A DNA stretch of 64,000 nt from Treponema sp. (GTDB taxonomy: Bacteria; Spirochaetota; Spirochaetia; Treponematales; Breznakiellaceae), in assembly GCA_009777535.1 (NCBI GenBank), contig WRLP01000010.1, forward strand, positions 1 to 64,000, written 5' to 3'. Below the pieces are notes generated by a model. It was not told where the DNA came from, made no database searches, and worked only from the letters and a program-made list of their open reading frames with translations. Positions 26,316 through 33,501 of the stretch are shown here, piece by piece (position 1 is the first letter of the stretch; each line of letters starts with the position of its first letter). Both the position numbers and the translations under genes were made by a program.

Positions 26316-26344
26316 TTGACAAACTATATTTATTACCGTATTCT
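26316..26344 (+). promoter_or_regulatory. Promoter for the MazF module with -10 six bases from the start
   Basis: TTGACA (26316-26321), 17-bp spacer, TATTCT (26339-26344), then six bases to ATG 26351. No Shine-Dalgarno precedes the start. Confidence 0.65.
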
Positions 26345-26350
26345 TAAAGT

Positions 26351-26548
26351 ATGCAAACTGTTGTATTAAATATTCATGATGAAAGCAAGATCGCCTCGCT
26401 GCTTGGATTGCTTCGTGATTTGCGTTATGTTGAGGTTCGCGAGCCGCTACAACCACCGCCGGATGATATGTATGCCGGAATACCGTCAAGACTTGACGAT
26501 GATATTCTGCAATCACAGTTTGATGTCCTTGCAAAGGTTGAATGGTAA
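26351..26548 (+). CDS. Antitoxin-like protein paired with MazF
   Basis: 65 aa: MQTVVLNIHDESKIASLLGLL, then RDLRYVEVREPLQPPPDDMY and a C-terminus AKVEW. It lacks a recognisable AbrB/SpoVT or RHH fold by eye, so it is not a classical MazE. Its position, size, and 7-bp overlap with the mazF gene make it the probable antitoxin. It appears leaderless. Confidence 0.6.
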   Translation: MQTVVLNIHDESKIASLLGLLRDLRYVEVREPLQPPPDDMYAGIPSRLDDDILQSQFDVLAKVEW

Positions 26549-26892
26549 TGCTCAAAGGCGAAATATGGTGGGCAGACTTACCCAAAGAGAGAGGGTCAGA
26601 ACCGGCAAAAGCCCGTCCCATATTGATTGTACAAAGCGACACTATGAACCGCAGTTCTATTAGTACAGTTATGTGTGCCGTCATTACATCAAACCTTGAT
26701 CTGGAACGTGCACAAGGAAATTTTCGTCTTGAAAAGGGAGTGTCAAAACTTGATAGAACTTCAGTCGTCAACTTTTCGCAAATTGTTACCATTGATAAAA
26801 CATTTGTTCGCGAATATGTTTGTACTCTGCCTAAGTCAATCGCGCAGCGTATCGACCAAAGTTTAAAAATTGTCTTTGATATACAAATATAG
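26542..26892 (+). CDS. MazF/PemK family endoribonuclease toxin
   Basis: 116 aa. KGEIWWADLPKERGSEPAKARP with PILIVQSDTMN is the MazF/PemK core, including the GEIW and RP(I/V)LIVQ(S/D) segments. TVMCAVITSN and TSVVNFSQIVTIDKTF are also typical. MazF toxins cleave mRNA at short motifs. ATG 26542 has AAAGG four bases upstream; ATG 26548, overlapping the antitoxin stop as TAATG, is the alternative. Confidence 0.85.
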   Translation: MVMLKGEIWWADLPKERGSEPAKARPILIVQSDTMNRSSISTVMCAVITSNLDLERAQGNFRLEKGVSKLDRTSVVNFSQIVTIDKTFVREYVCTLPKSIAQRIDQSLKIVFDIQI

Positions 26893-26969
26893 CCTACCTT
26901 CTCTACAAAGCCGTTACTCGAATATTATCTCAAAGAGAGGCGCAGGGGGGAAAGAGAAAAGATAAAACA

Positions 26970-27000
26970 AGTTGCGAGTAACAGCCTCTGTTACCCGCAA
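26970..27000. repeat. Hairpin of unknown role
   Basis: GTTGCGAGTAACAG (26970-26983) pairs with CTGTTACCCGCAAC (26987-27000), one mismatch. A related GTTACACGCAACG follows near 27036. Lies in the gap between mazF and the LRR gene. Confidence 0.4.
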
Positions 27001-27094
27001 CGTATTTCTCGTTTTTCCTTTTCTACCCTATCTTGTTACACGCAACGCCCTCAAGCCCTCGTTCTATTATCTTCTCTCTTTTACTTTTTCTCTT

Positions 27095-27159
27095 CAAAAA
27101 ACCTTCGGTTTTTTGAATTACCTCTTCTTTTCAATAAAAACGGCAAAGCCGTTTTTATT
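27095..27159 (-). terminator. Tandem hairpins at the 3' end of the LRR gene
   Basis: AATAAAAACGGC/GCCGTTTTTATT (27135-27158) forms a strong hairpin that includes the LRR stop codon, and AAAAAACCTTCGGTTTTTT (about 27097-27115) forms a second. Read on the minus strand both give GC stems with U-rich 3' arms, consistent with intrinsic termination. Confidence 0.65.
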
Positions 27160-27830
27160 GACTTACTATCATGTCCGCATACGCACTCCATCCGGGAGCA
27201 GTATGATACGCCCCAACGCTGGCAGGCGGTACCTTGATTTGCAGGTTTGGGTGGGTACCTGTAAACACACCCAAACCCAATGTTGGCGGTATTGTTGCAT
27301 GGCATGTAACCAATGCAAGGTTAGTGCAATAGCCAAAGACAGAGAAGCCAATGGAAGTAATTCCTGCGGGCAGTTCCATAAGGGTAAGGCTCGTGCAATT
27401 ATTGAAGGTAAAGTTGCTTATGGAAGTAATTCCCGCAGGCAGCTCAGTCAGGGCAAGGTTCGTGCAACCGGAGAAGGCAGAGAAGCCTATGGAAGTAATT
27501 CCCGCAGGCAGCTCTGTCAGGGCTAGGCTTGTGCATTCGTAGAAGGCCCGCCAGCCGATGGAAGTAAGTCCCGCAGGCAATTCAGTAAACGCAAGACTTG
27601 TACAGTCTCGGAATGCACTATCGCCGATGGAAGTAAGCCCCGCGGGCAACTCTGTTAAGGCAAGGTTTGTACAACTCATGAAGACAGAGTCGCCGATGGA
27701 AGTAAGCCCCGCAGGCAACTCTGTTAGGGCACGGCTTGTGCAGCCAAGGAAGGCAGAGTTGCCGATGGAAGTAAGCCCCTTTGCATTTTTCCATGTCGTT
27801 TAACGTTATAGATTGACGAAGTTTTCGCAT
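27155..27830 (-). pseudogene. BspA-like LRR protein, frameshifted near its 5' end
   Basis: The LRR frame (ending ADMIVSQ at 27155) has seven near-identical 69-bp units with ELPAG(L/I)TSIG cores, starting at 27351 and repeating to 27765. No ATG opens it: the only plausible start, ATG 27830 (MRKLRQSITLNDMEKCKG), lies in another frame, and reading through would need removal of one base near the C-run at 27776-27779. A genuine indel, programmed shift, or assembly error is possible. A shorter TTG start at 27718 inside the repeats is unlikely. The start region contains a 18-bp inverted repeat (27818-27857). No signal peptide. Confidence 0.65.
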
Positions 27831-27906
27831 AACCCAAAATGCCCGAACAGGACATTTTGAGTTATGCCGTATGCTAAGCGAAGATTACACTTACATATAT
27901 CTCTTT

Positions 27907-30867
27907 TTATAACCCCCATCCATTAGGATTATCAGTGCTGATATTGTTAACCACATAGAGTGTAGTGTTGCGGAATAAAGGGCCACCATCGACAATATCC
28001 CTATTCCAAAAAACTGTATGACCATTACCATATGCGGTGGAAATGTTTCTTAAAGTAGCTGGAATAACTTCATTCCCGTAGATGATTCCACCAGATTTGA
28101 CAAAGACACCATTGCTGCTATTAATATATACCCCACCTAATGTTGTATTGCCGCTAATAGTTCCGCTTTCCATGGTAAAGCTACCACCACCTGAAACCTC
28201 TACCCCACCGCTGTTATTATCACTGATAGTACTATCCCCTTTCATGATTAAACTGGTATCGCTGCCACCTACTCTTACTCCGACGCCGAGGGTATTGCTA
28301 CTGATAGTTCCGCTTTCCATAGTAAAACTGGCAGGATAAACTGTCATTCCACTTCCACCATACATGGTTCTTTGATAAAGCCCTACTCCTCCACCGGAAT
28401 TATTGATAATAGACCCTGCTGACATTATAAAATCACTACCACTAATCCAAACCGCATGTCCTTCAAGGCGAGTCGTCGTATTGTTACTAATTTCTCCACC
28501 TGCCATTTCAAATATTCGCAGACCATGCGTGCCCCCAAAATACACTCCTGCACCACCCCAATAACTAGAATTGCCACTAATAACTCCCCCGGACATAATA
28601 AAATGACCCATGGCGTAAACCCCTCCACCAACACCGCCAGAATTTGATTCTGTGATGGTATTATTACATATCTCCCCTCCTGTCATAACAAAAGAGTTAC
28701 CGACATGAACTCCACCAGCTCCCATCACGGAAATATTATTATTAATACTCCCTCCCGACATGATGAAATGACTGGCAGATACCCCACCTGCTGTAACAGT
28801 ACCACTATTGGCATTAGTATTGTTGGCTATAATACCATTTCGTAGTTCTATCATACTACTACTCCCTGTAATACCTATCACCGATCTAGTATTGTCTAGG
28901 GTAGAGCCATTTTGACCATTTCTAAGTCCTTCTAGTGTTAACTCTGCACTGTCGATTATAAGAGTTTGATTGTTAGAAATGTTAAGTATAGAACCTCTGC
29001 TGGTAAGATAAAGCCTGCCATTTCCATGTAATGTTACCATCACATTGGCTACTGTGCCAAAGGTGTTTACTGTAGTACCACCAACCGAAACATTTCCGTT
29101 GACAATGATTGTATAGTTCTGGTTATTACCACCTTCCGTGATTATGGTAAGGGCGGTATTCCAATGATCAGTATTCATTACCCGGATATTATTCGAGACA
29201 GTGATATCGAAGTCTGCTGACCTGCCGGCATGGGTTATAGTAATCGTTTTTATACCTGGTCTAGCAGTAATATCAGTATCGCCATTTATCAATGAACTGT
29301 TATTCCAGGACAGGCTTAGACCTGCTGTTAAGGGAGGACTGAGGTAATCTGCAAAAGAAACTTGCACTGCCAACCCGGCGCTTTCAAATGCCTCATTAAC
29401 GTCATATATCGTTTTTGTCGGCATAATTACAATAAGTTGAGGGTGTTCTTGTGGACCTGCCAATACACCTGTATCAGTACTGCCAATCCACCAATTACCG
29501 TTATCGCCGATGTGGGGTGTTGTCCCATCTTCACCTAACGCCTTTACACTGGTGTCTGTCGTTCCGATCCACCAATTACCGTTATCGCCGATGTGTGGTG
29601 TCGTCCCATCTTCTCCCTCCGCCTTTACTCCGGTACTTACTCCGTCAACACACCAGAAGCCGCCTACGATTGTGATAACCGGCGTATGTCCGTCTTCGCC
29701 TTTTTGTCCTATGGCGGAAACGCCGGTAGTTACACCGTCAACATACCAGAAACCGCCCTCGATGGTTATAACCGGCGTATGGCCATCATCACCTTTTTGT
29801 CCTATGGCGGAAATGCCGGTAGTAACACCGTCAACATACCAGTAACCGCCAACGATGGTGACAACCGGCGTGTGTCCATCTTCGCCCTTTTGCCCTATGG
29901 CGGATATGCCGGTAGTTACTCCGTCTATATACCAGAAGCCGCCAACGATGGTTATGACCGGCGTGCGGCCGTCCTCGCCTGCGGCCTTAAAGCCGGTTGT
30001 TACGCCGTTTATGATCCAGTAGCCGTCTTCGCTGACTGCAAATGTGGGCGAAACTCCGTCTTTGCCCTGCGATGGCTTGCCGGTGTCTTTGCCGTTGATG
30101 TACCAGTTGCCGTTAGCGCCGATCTCAATTACAATGCCGCCGCTGATAACATCTTCATACTTTATTGTTTTGGTGCTGAGGTTTGTGGTATTGCTCCTGG
30201 TTACGGATACAGTCTGCGGCGTTACTCCGCCATGCCAGAAGTCGGTGTACAGTCCCTTCATAACAATTATGTAATAGCCGCTTCCTTCCGGTACGTCGGA
30301 AATGATAAAGCTGCCGTCGGTGCCGGTAGCCGCCATGTAAGAAGTTCCTGCAACGCTGACGAGGTAGCCGTGATTGCCGCCTTCGTCAACATTTATTGCA
30401 CCGCCGATAGAACCGACGGCGGTCAGGTTCATAATTATGTCGTCAATTGACTGGCTTGCGGCAAGGTTTTTGTTTATGTATACCGCCCGTTCTTTGGAAT
30501 CCGCCGAGGTGGCGTAAATCGTATAGGTTCCGGCTTCGAGCCCCGCAAAGCTGAAAGAGCCGTCCGCTCCGGTGGTGGTCTGTCCGGCAAGTGTGCGGGC
30601 GGTTCCAAATGAGCGTGCGCTGTAAAGGCCCTGTTCCAGACTGCGAGCCGCCGCAATCGCCGACAGCGAACGAGCTCCGTCCGTCTTTTCCAGTGTTACG
30701 GCTATGCCGCCGTGGCTGTCGCTGTTGCTAAACAAAGCCCTGCCGCTGATTGTTCCGGTTTGGGCGGGTTTTGATGAGTTTGTTGGCTGCTCGCACCCAA
30801 TCGCTATGAATGCAGCTATCGCCAGGGCGAAAAGCCCCATGATAGCAGTGTTAATCCTTGTTTTCAT
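27907..30867 (-). CDS. Large surface lipoprotein with collagen-like GxDG repeats, Ig-like domain and beta-helix
   Basis: 986 aa from ATG 30867, preceded by GGAGG. Signal peptide with lipobox AIGC. N-terminal carboxypeptidase-regulatory-like beta modules (about 40-250: TTTGADGSFSFAGLEAGTYTIYA). Then at least seven tandem units with GHTPVITI, GFWYVDGVTTG, SAIGQKGE(D), 31 aa (93 bp) apart, resembling treponeme/Bacteroidetes GQKGxDG repeats. A bacterial Ig-like segment (MPTKTIYDVNEAFESAGL) follows. The C-terminal half has right-handed beta-helix repeats such as FIMSGGSINNN and FTMESGTISGNT. Anchored in the outer membrane, presumably surface-exposed. No enzyme motif. Confidence 0.85.
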   Translation of the reverse strand: MKTRINTAIMGLFALAIAAFIAIGCEQPTNSSKPAQTGTISGRALFSNSDSHGGIAVTLEKTDGARSLSAIAAARSLEQGLYSARSFGTARTLAGQTTTGADGSFSFAGLEAGTYTIYATSADSKERAVYINKNLAASQSIDDIIMNLTAVGSIGGAINVDEGGNHGYLVSVAGTSYMAATGTDGSFIISDVPEGSGYYIIVMKGLYTDFWHGGVTPQTVSVTRSNTTNLSTKTIKYEDVISGGIVIEIGANGNWYINGKDTGKPSQGKDGVSPTFAVSEDGYWIINGVTTGFKAAGEDGRTPVITIVGGFWYIDGVTTGISAIGQKGEDGHTPVVTIVGGYWYVDGVTTGISAIGQKGDDGHTPVITIEGGFWYVDGVTTGVSAIGQKGEDGHTPVITIVGGFWCVDGVSTGVKAEGEDGTTPHIGDNGNWWIGTTDTSVKALGEDGTTPHIGDNGNWWIGSTDTGVLAGPQEHPQLIVIMPTKTIYDVNEAFESAGLAVQVSFADYLSPPLTAGLSLSWNNSSLINGDTDITARPGIKTITITHAGRSADFDITVSNNIRVMNTDHWNTALTIITEGGNNQNYTIIVNGNVSVGGTTVNTFGTVANVMVTLHGNGRLYLTSRGSILNISNNQTLIIDSAELTLEGLRNGQNGSTLDNTRSVIGITGSSSMIELRNGIIANNTNANSGTVTAGGVSASHFIMSGGSINNNISVMGAGGVHVGNSFVMTGGEICNNTITESNSGGVGGGVYAMGHFIMSGGVISGNSSYWGGAGVYFGGTHGLRIFEMAGGEISNNTTTRLEGHAVWISGSDFIMSAGSIINNSGGGVGLYQRTMYGGSGMTVYPASFTMESGTISSNTLGVGVRVGGSDTSLIMKGDSTISDNNSGGVEVSGGGSFTMESGTISGNTTLGGVYINSSNGVFVKSGGIIYGNEVIPATLRNISTAYGNGHTVFWNRDIVDGGPLFRNTTLYVVNNISTDNPNGWGL

Positions 30868-30904
30868 ATAATCCTCCTTAAATAACTGTAGAACTAAACC
30901 CAAA

Positions 30905-31066
30905 GTAGATAAATTATACACCTATTACAACAAACTTACAGGAAATTGTCTAGAAACGGAAACCATCAAAAAAAATGCTCAAAAGGCAGCCATAGAAGAC
31001 CTTAGCGAGGAAGTTAATCAACTTTTAGATGTTTTTTTCACCAAAAAGATTTTGGAATCGAGGTAA
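30905..31066 (+). pseudogene. C-terminal gene fragment with no start
   Basis: An open frame without ATG reads VDKLYTYYNKLTGNCLETE, then IKKNAQKAAIEDLSEEVNQ and LLDVFFTKKILESR before TAA at 31064. Coding-like composition and the helical, charged ending suggest the tail of a lost gene. Parent family not recognised. Confidence 0.35.
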
Positions 31067-31079
31067 CAGCCACCGCCCC

Positions 31080-31109
31080 TTGACAAGTTAGCCCGATCCT
31101 GGCTAATAT
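31080..31109 (+). promoter_or_regulatory. Promoter for the Phd/PIN module with -10 six bases from the start
   Basis: TTGACA (31080-31085), 18-bp spacer, TAATAT (31104-31109), then six bases to ATG 31116; no Shine-Dalgarno. Confidence 0.65.
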
Positions 31110-31115
31110 TTAAGT

Positions 31116-31403
31116 ATGGAAAAGACCTATACAGTCCCTATTCACGAGGCAAAGTCCACCCTATCCAAGCTGGTAAAAAGAGCGGCGGCAGGCGAGACAA
31201 TCTACATTGGTGCATTCGGTAGGCCGGAGGCAGTTCTTACCGCAGTATCTCCGGATTTAAAACGGGCAGAAATGCGAAAAGGAGCTTTTGGCTGCATGAA
31301 GGGGAAAATGATCCTTCACGAGGGCTGGGAAGATCCGCTCCCCGACGATATAATCGATTCTTTTTATAGCATGCAGGGCCTGGAAGACTTTGAAGTAAAA
31401 TGA
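31116..31403 (+). CDS. Phd/YefM family antitoxin
   Basis: 95 aa. MEKTYTVPIHEAKSTLSKLV and AAAGETIYIGAFGRPEAVL match the Phd/YefM DNA-binding fold (IxxAKxxLSxLl...GExixI...GxPvAxL). The C-terminal EGWEDPLPDDIIDSFY is the usual toxin-binding tail. The gene overlaps the PIN toxin by 4 bp. These antitoxins bind the promoter and neutralise VapC-type RNases. Apparently leaderless. Confidence 0.88.
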   Translation: MEKTYTVPIHEAKSTLSKLVKRAAAGETIYIGAFGRPEAVLTAVSPDLKRAEMRKGAFGCMKGKMILHEGWEDPLPDDIIDSFYSMQGLEDFEVK

Positions 31404-31780
31404 CCAACTTTCTATTGGACACCAATGTCTTTTTATGGTATTTCTGGGGCACTGAAGAAATAAAAGTGATAAAGCAGCTTATCGAATCCAGTGAAACAAA
31501 TATATATGTGAGTACAGCCTCCTGGTGGGAAATCGCAATAAAAAAACGAACCGGCAAGTTAACCATTGATCTTGAGCAACTCCGTTACCATGTGGAAAAA
31601 CATGCTTTCAGCGAATTGCCAATAACAAGCAAATATATGAAGGCATATTTGGAACTGCCCAATCTGCATAAAGACCCGTTTGATCATCTTCTTCTGGCTC
31701 AGGCTATTAGCTGCCCGATGCGCCTGATTACAGGTGACGCCATTCTGGCGGAATACTCATCTCTTGTAATGGTGATATAG
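31400..31780 (+). CDS. PIN-domain RNase toxin (VapC-like)
   Basis: 126 aa. PIN signature acids are present: FLLDTNVFLWYF (first Asp), STASWWEIAIKK (Glu), DPFDHLLLAQA and LITGDAILAEY (later Asp residues). VapC-type toxins cut tRNA or rRNA. It is translationally coupled to the Phd antitoxin. Complete, unlike the PIN remnant at 25718. Confidence 0.9.
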   Translation: MTNFLLDTNVFLWYFWGTEEIKVIKQLIESSETNIYVSTASWWEIAIKKRTGKLTIDLEQLRYHVEKHAFSELPITSKYMKAYLELPNLHKDPFDHLLLAQAISCPMRLITGDAILAEYSSLVMVI

Positions 31781-31790
31781 GGGCTATTTC

Positions 31791-31809
31791 GATCTGCCCC
31801 CCGCAGATC
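31791..31809. repeat. Perfect short hairpin downstream of the PIN toxin
   Basis: GATCTGC (31791-31797) pairs with GCAGATC (31803-31809) around CCCCC. It may terminate the TA transcript, but no T-run follows. Confidence 0.35.
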
Positions 31810-31817
31810 CCCTACAA

Positions 31818-31850
31818 GCTCAAAAATCGCGTGCAGGAACAGGGCGGCGG
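31818..31850. repeat. Direct repeat of the trmH 3' end (copy 1)
   Basis: 33 bases identical to 32716-32748, which is the final coding segment of trmH. The similarity continues a few bases past the stop codon with one indel. The two copies bracket the GNAT module. Confidence 0.9.
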
Positions 31851-31860
31851 AATAGCTTTA

Positions 31861-32430
31861 CTATTTTGCCCTGAACAGAATATCCCTGCGCATACTGATT
31901 GTTTTTAGTCGTTTGTTTGCGGTTTCTTCGTTGGGGATAAAGCCGTTTTTTAGGTAGAAGTTTAAAACGGTTTCATTGTGTTCTATGTCGGCGTCAACAG
32001 TTATGAAGCGGCAGGCAAAGTAGTGTTTATTACAGGCTTCAGCGATTTCAGTTGCCATTTCTATCATTAACGAACCAATGCCCAGGTATTTTTCCTGAAA
32101 GGTAGCGGAAACTGCCAGTTTTGCTACTTTCATTGCAGGAACGGTTTTAAAGGGGTACGCAAGGCTATGGAGTTCTTTTTCTGTGGCTGTAAGCTTTATT
32201 GAGTCGGCAATAAGCGACATATAGGCAGCAACGGCTCCGGAACTGCGTTCACGTAGGAGCCATGTTATGGCCATTTGGTCATTTTGCGACTTCATTGACT
32301 CATTAAATAAATACTCGTTATATTCTTCAATTTTGCAATTAAAACTATCCAGGCGGATCGTTCCCCTAAGTTGCTCTAGAGAAAATAACCTTTTATCGGT
32401 GAGGATGGATCTTTTACAGGGTGAGTTCAT
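31861..32430 (-). CDS. GNAT-family acetyltransferase, probable toxin of a TA pair
   Basis: 189 aa. GNAT core: KVAKLAVSATFQEKYLGIGSLMIEMA holds the acetyl-CoA pyrophosphate loop (QxxGxG/A type), and VLNFYLKNGFIPNE is the closing motif. Position and a 51-aa gene overlapping its start by 3-4 bases suggest the TacT-like toxin class that acetylates aminoacyl-tRNA, but this is inference. Typical TacT proteins are about 160-180 aa. The module lies between direct repeats of trmH sequence. Confidence 0.7.
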   Translation of the reverse strand: MNSPCKRSILTDKRLFSLEQLRGTIRLDSFNCKIEEYNEYLFNESMKSQNDQMAITWLLRERSSGAVAAYMSLIADSIKLTATEKELHSLAYPFKTVPAMKVAKLAVSATFQEKYLGIGSLMIEMATEIAEACNKHYFACRFITVDADIEHNETVLNFYLKNGFIPNEETANKRLKTISMRRDILFRAK

Positions 32431-32582
32431 TTTGCCGTTAATTCGTTAAACAATTTATTACGCGTCTTTGCCCACTTGATATCTTCGACGGCTGGTTTTC
32501 GGCGAACCTGATTAATTACTTCTCGTACAATTTTCTTATCTCTAATTACAGTGGGTTCTACAGGTTTGATTTTTGCAGCCAT
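32427..32582 (-). CDS. Small protein upstream of GNAT, candidate antitoxin
   Basis: 51 aa: MAAKIKPVEPTVIRDKKIV, then REVINQVRRKPAVEDIKWAK, ending FNELTAK. GAGG precedes ATG 32582 by seven bases, and its TGA overlaps the GNAT ATG (ATGA). Length and basic/charged composition suit an RHH or short helix antitoxin, but no fold is certain. Not long enough to appear in most ORF lists. Confidence 0.65.
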   Translation of the reverse strand: MAAKIKPVEPTVIRDKKIVREVINQVRRKPAVEDIKWAKTRNKLFNELTAK

Positions 32583-32710
32583 TTCATTACCTCTAGTATC
32601 AATATATCAAATGTTTAGAATGGTTTCAAGGTTCATATGCGCCTCGTACAATCATACAGCGTATTGCTATTTTATACGAGCTGGTTAATTTTGTCTATAC
32701 TCCAGCTTCC

Positions 32711-33496
32711 CTACAGCTCAAAAATCGCGTGCAGGAACAGGGCGGCGGCCTGGGTTACGTTAAGACTTTCTATATTACCGGTGCCCGGAATGCGAAGAAT
32801 GCACGAGCATTGATCTTTCACCTTCTTCGGCAGGCCGGTTTCCTCATTGCCCAGGACGAGGGCAATGCCGGGCCTTGTTTTTGCTTTTGGGCGGCTGCCG
32901 GACTGCCTGTCTTTTACAATGGTGCCCAGGTCGCCGATTCGCTGGCGCGCTCTTGTATCGGTGCCGATGGTCAGCAGCCTCCTAGATGCGTCTTTCAGGA
33001 ACGCCGCAGTGTCGCTTACTTTGCGGATTTCCAGGTGCTCAAAGCCGCCCTCGGCAATGCGGTAGGCGCTGGTTGTGAGCCGCTCTTCGCTGTCGCCTTC
33101 GTTCAGTACAATAAAGTGAACGTCGAAAAAGGCGGCGGCCCTGGCAATGGCCCCCAGGTTATGATCGTTCCCGATTGAATGAAGCACGATGCCTGTTTTC
33201 CCGCTATTTGCCCATAACTCCAGGTCTTCCATGCTCATCGGTGCAATCTGCGGTTCTTCGATCATGGCAACGATACCCTGGTGGTGGACGCTCTTGCAAA
33301 TCTTTTCCAGTTCTTCGTCATTGCAGATTTTATAGGGGCGTTTCCTTTCCGCAAGCTGCCTGCATATATTCAAAAAAGATTTAAGCCGGTCTTCGCGCAG
33401 AAACAGGCGGTTGATTTTTTCGGGATGATACTCCGCCGCGGCCAGAGCGGCGTTCATGCCGCAGATTGCAAGTTCGTCGGTAAGTTTATTGCGCAT
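32711..33496 (-). CDS. SpoU/TrmH family RNA 2'-O-methyltransferase
   Basis: 261 aa. SPOUT motifs 1-3 are present: HSIGNDHNLGAIARAAAFFDV, LVLGNEETGLPKKVKDQ and IPGTGNIESLNVTQAAALFL, defining the knotted SAM site. An N-terminal substrate-binding region (ICGMNAALAAAEYHPEKI) resembles RlmB/TrmH-type enzymes. The target RNA is not determined. It follows mlaD by 5 bp on the same strand. Its last 33 bases are duplicated at 31818-31850. Confidence 0.88.
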   Translation of the reverse strand: MRNKLTDELAICGMNAALAAAEYHPEKINRLFLREDRLKSFLNICRQLAERKRPYKICNDEELEKICKSVHHQGIVAMIEEPQIAPMSMEDLELWANSGKTGIVLHSIGNDHNLGAIARAAAFFDVHFIVLNEGDSEERLTTSAYRIAEGGFEHLEIRKVSDTAAFLKDASRRLLTIGTDTRARQRIGDLGTIVKDRQSGSRPKAKTRPGIALVLGNEETGLPKKVKDQCSCILRIPGTGNIESLNVTQAAALFLHAIFEL

Positions 33497-33501
33497 AATG
33501 G

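Noticed and set aside
26193..26792. Long minus-strand ORF opposite the MazF module
   Set aside because: It is antisense to two well-supported genes and has no ribosome site or family match.
27340..27770. Regular 69-bp repeats as a CRISPR array
   Set aside because: Units are coding LRR repeats without unique spacers.
29593..30450. Plus-strand 285-codon ORF opposite the large lipoprotein
   Set aside because: It is created by the periodic repeat on the other strand.
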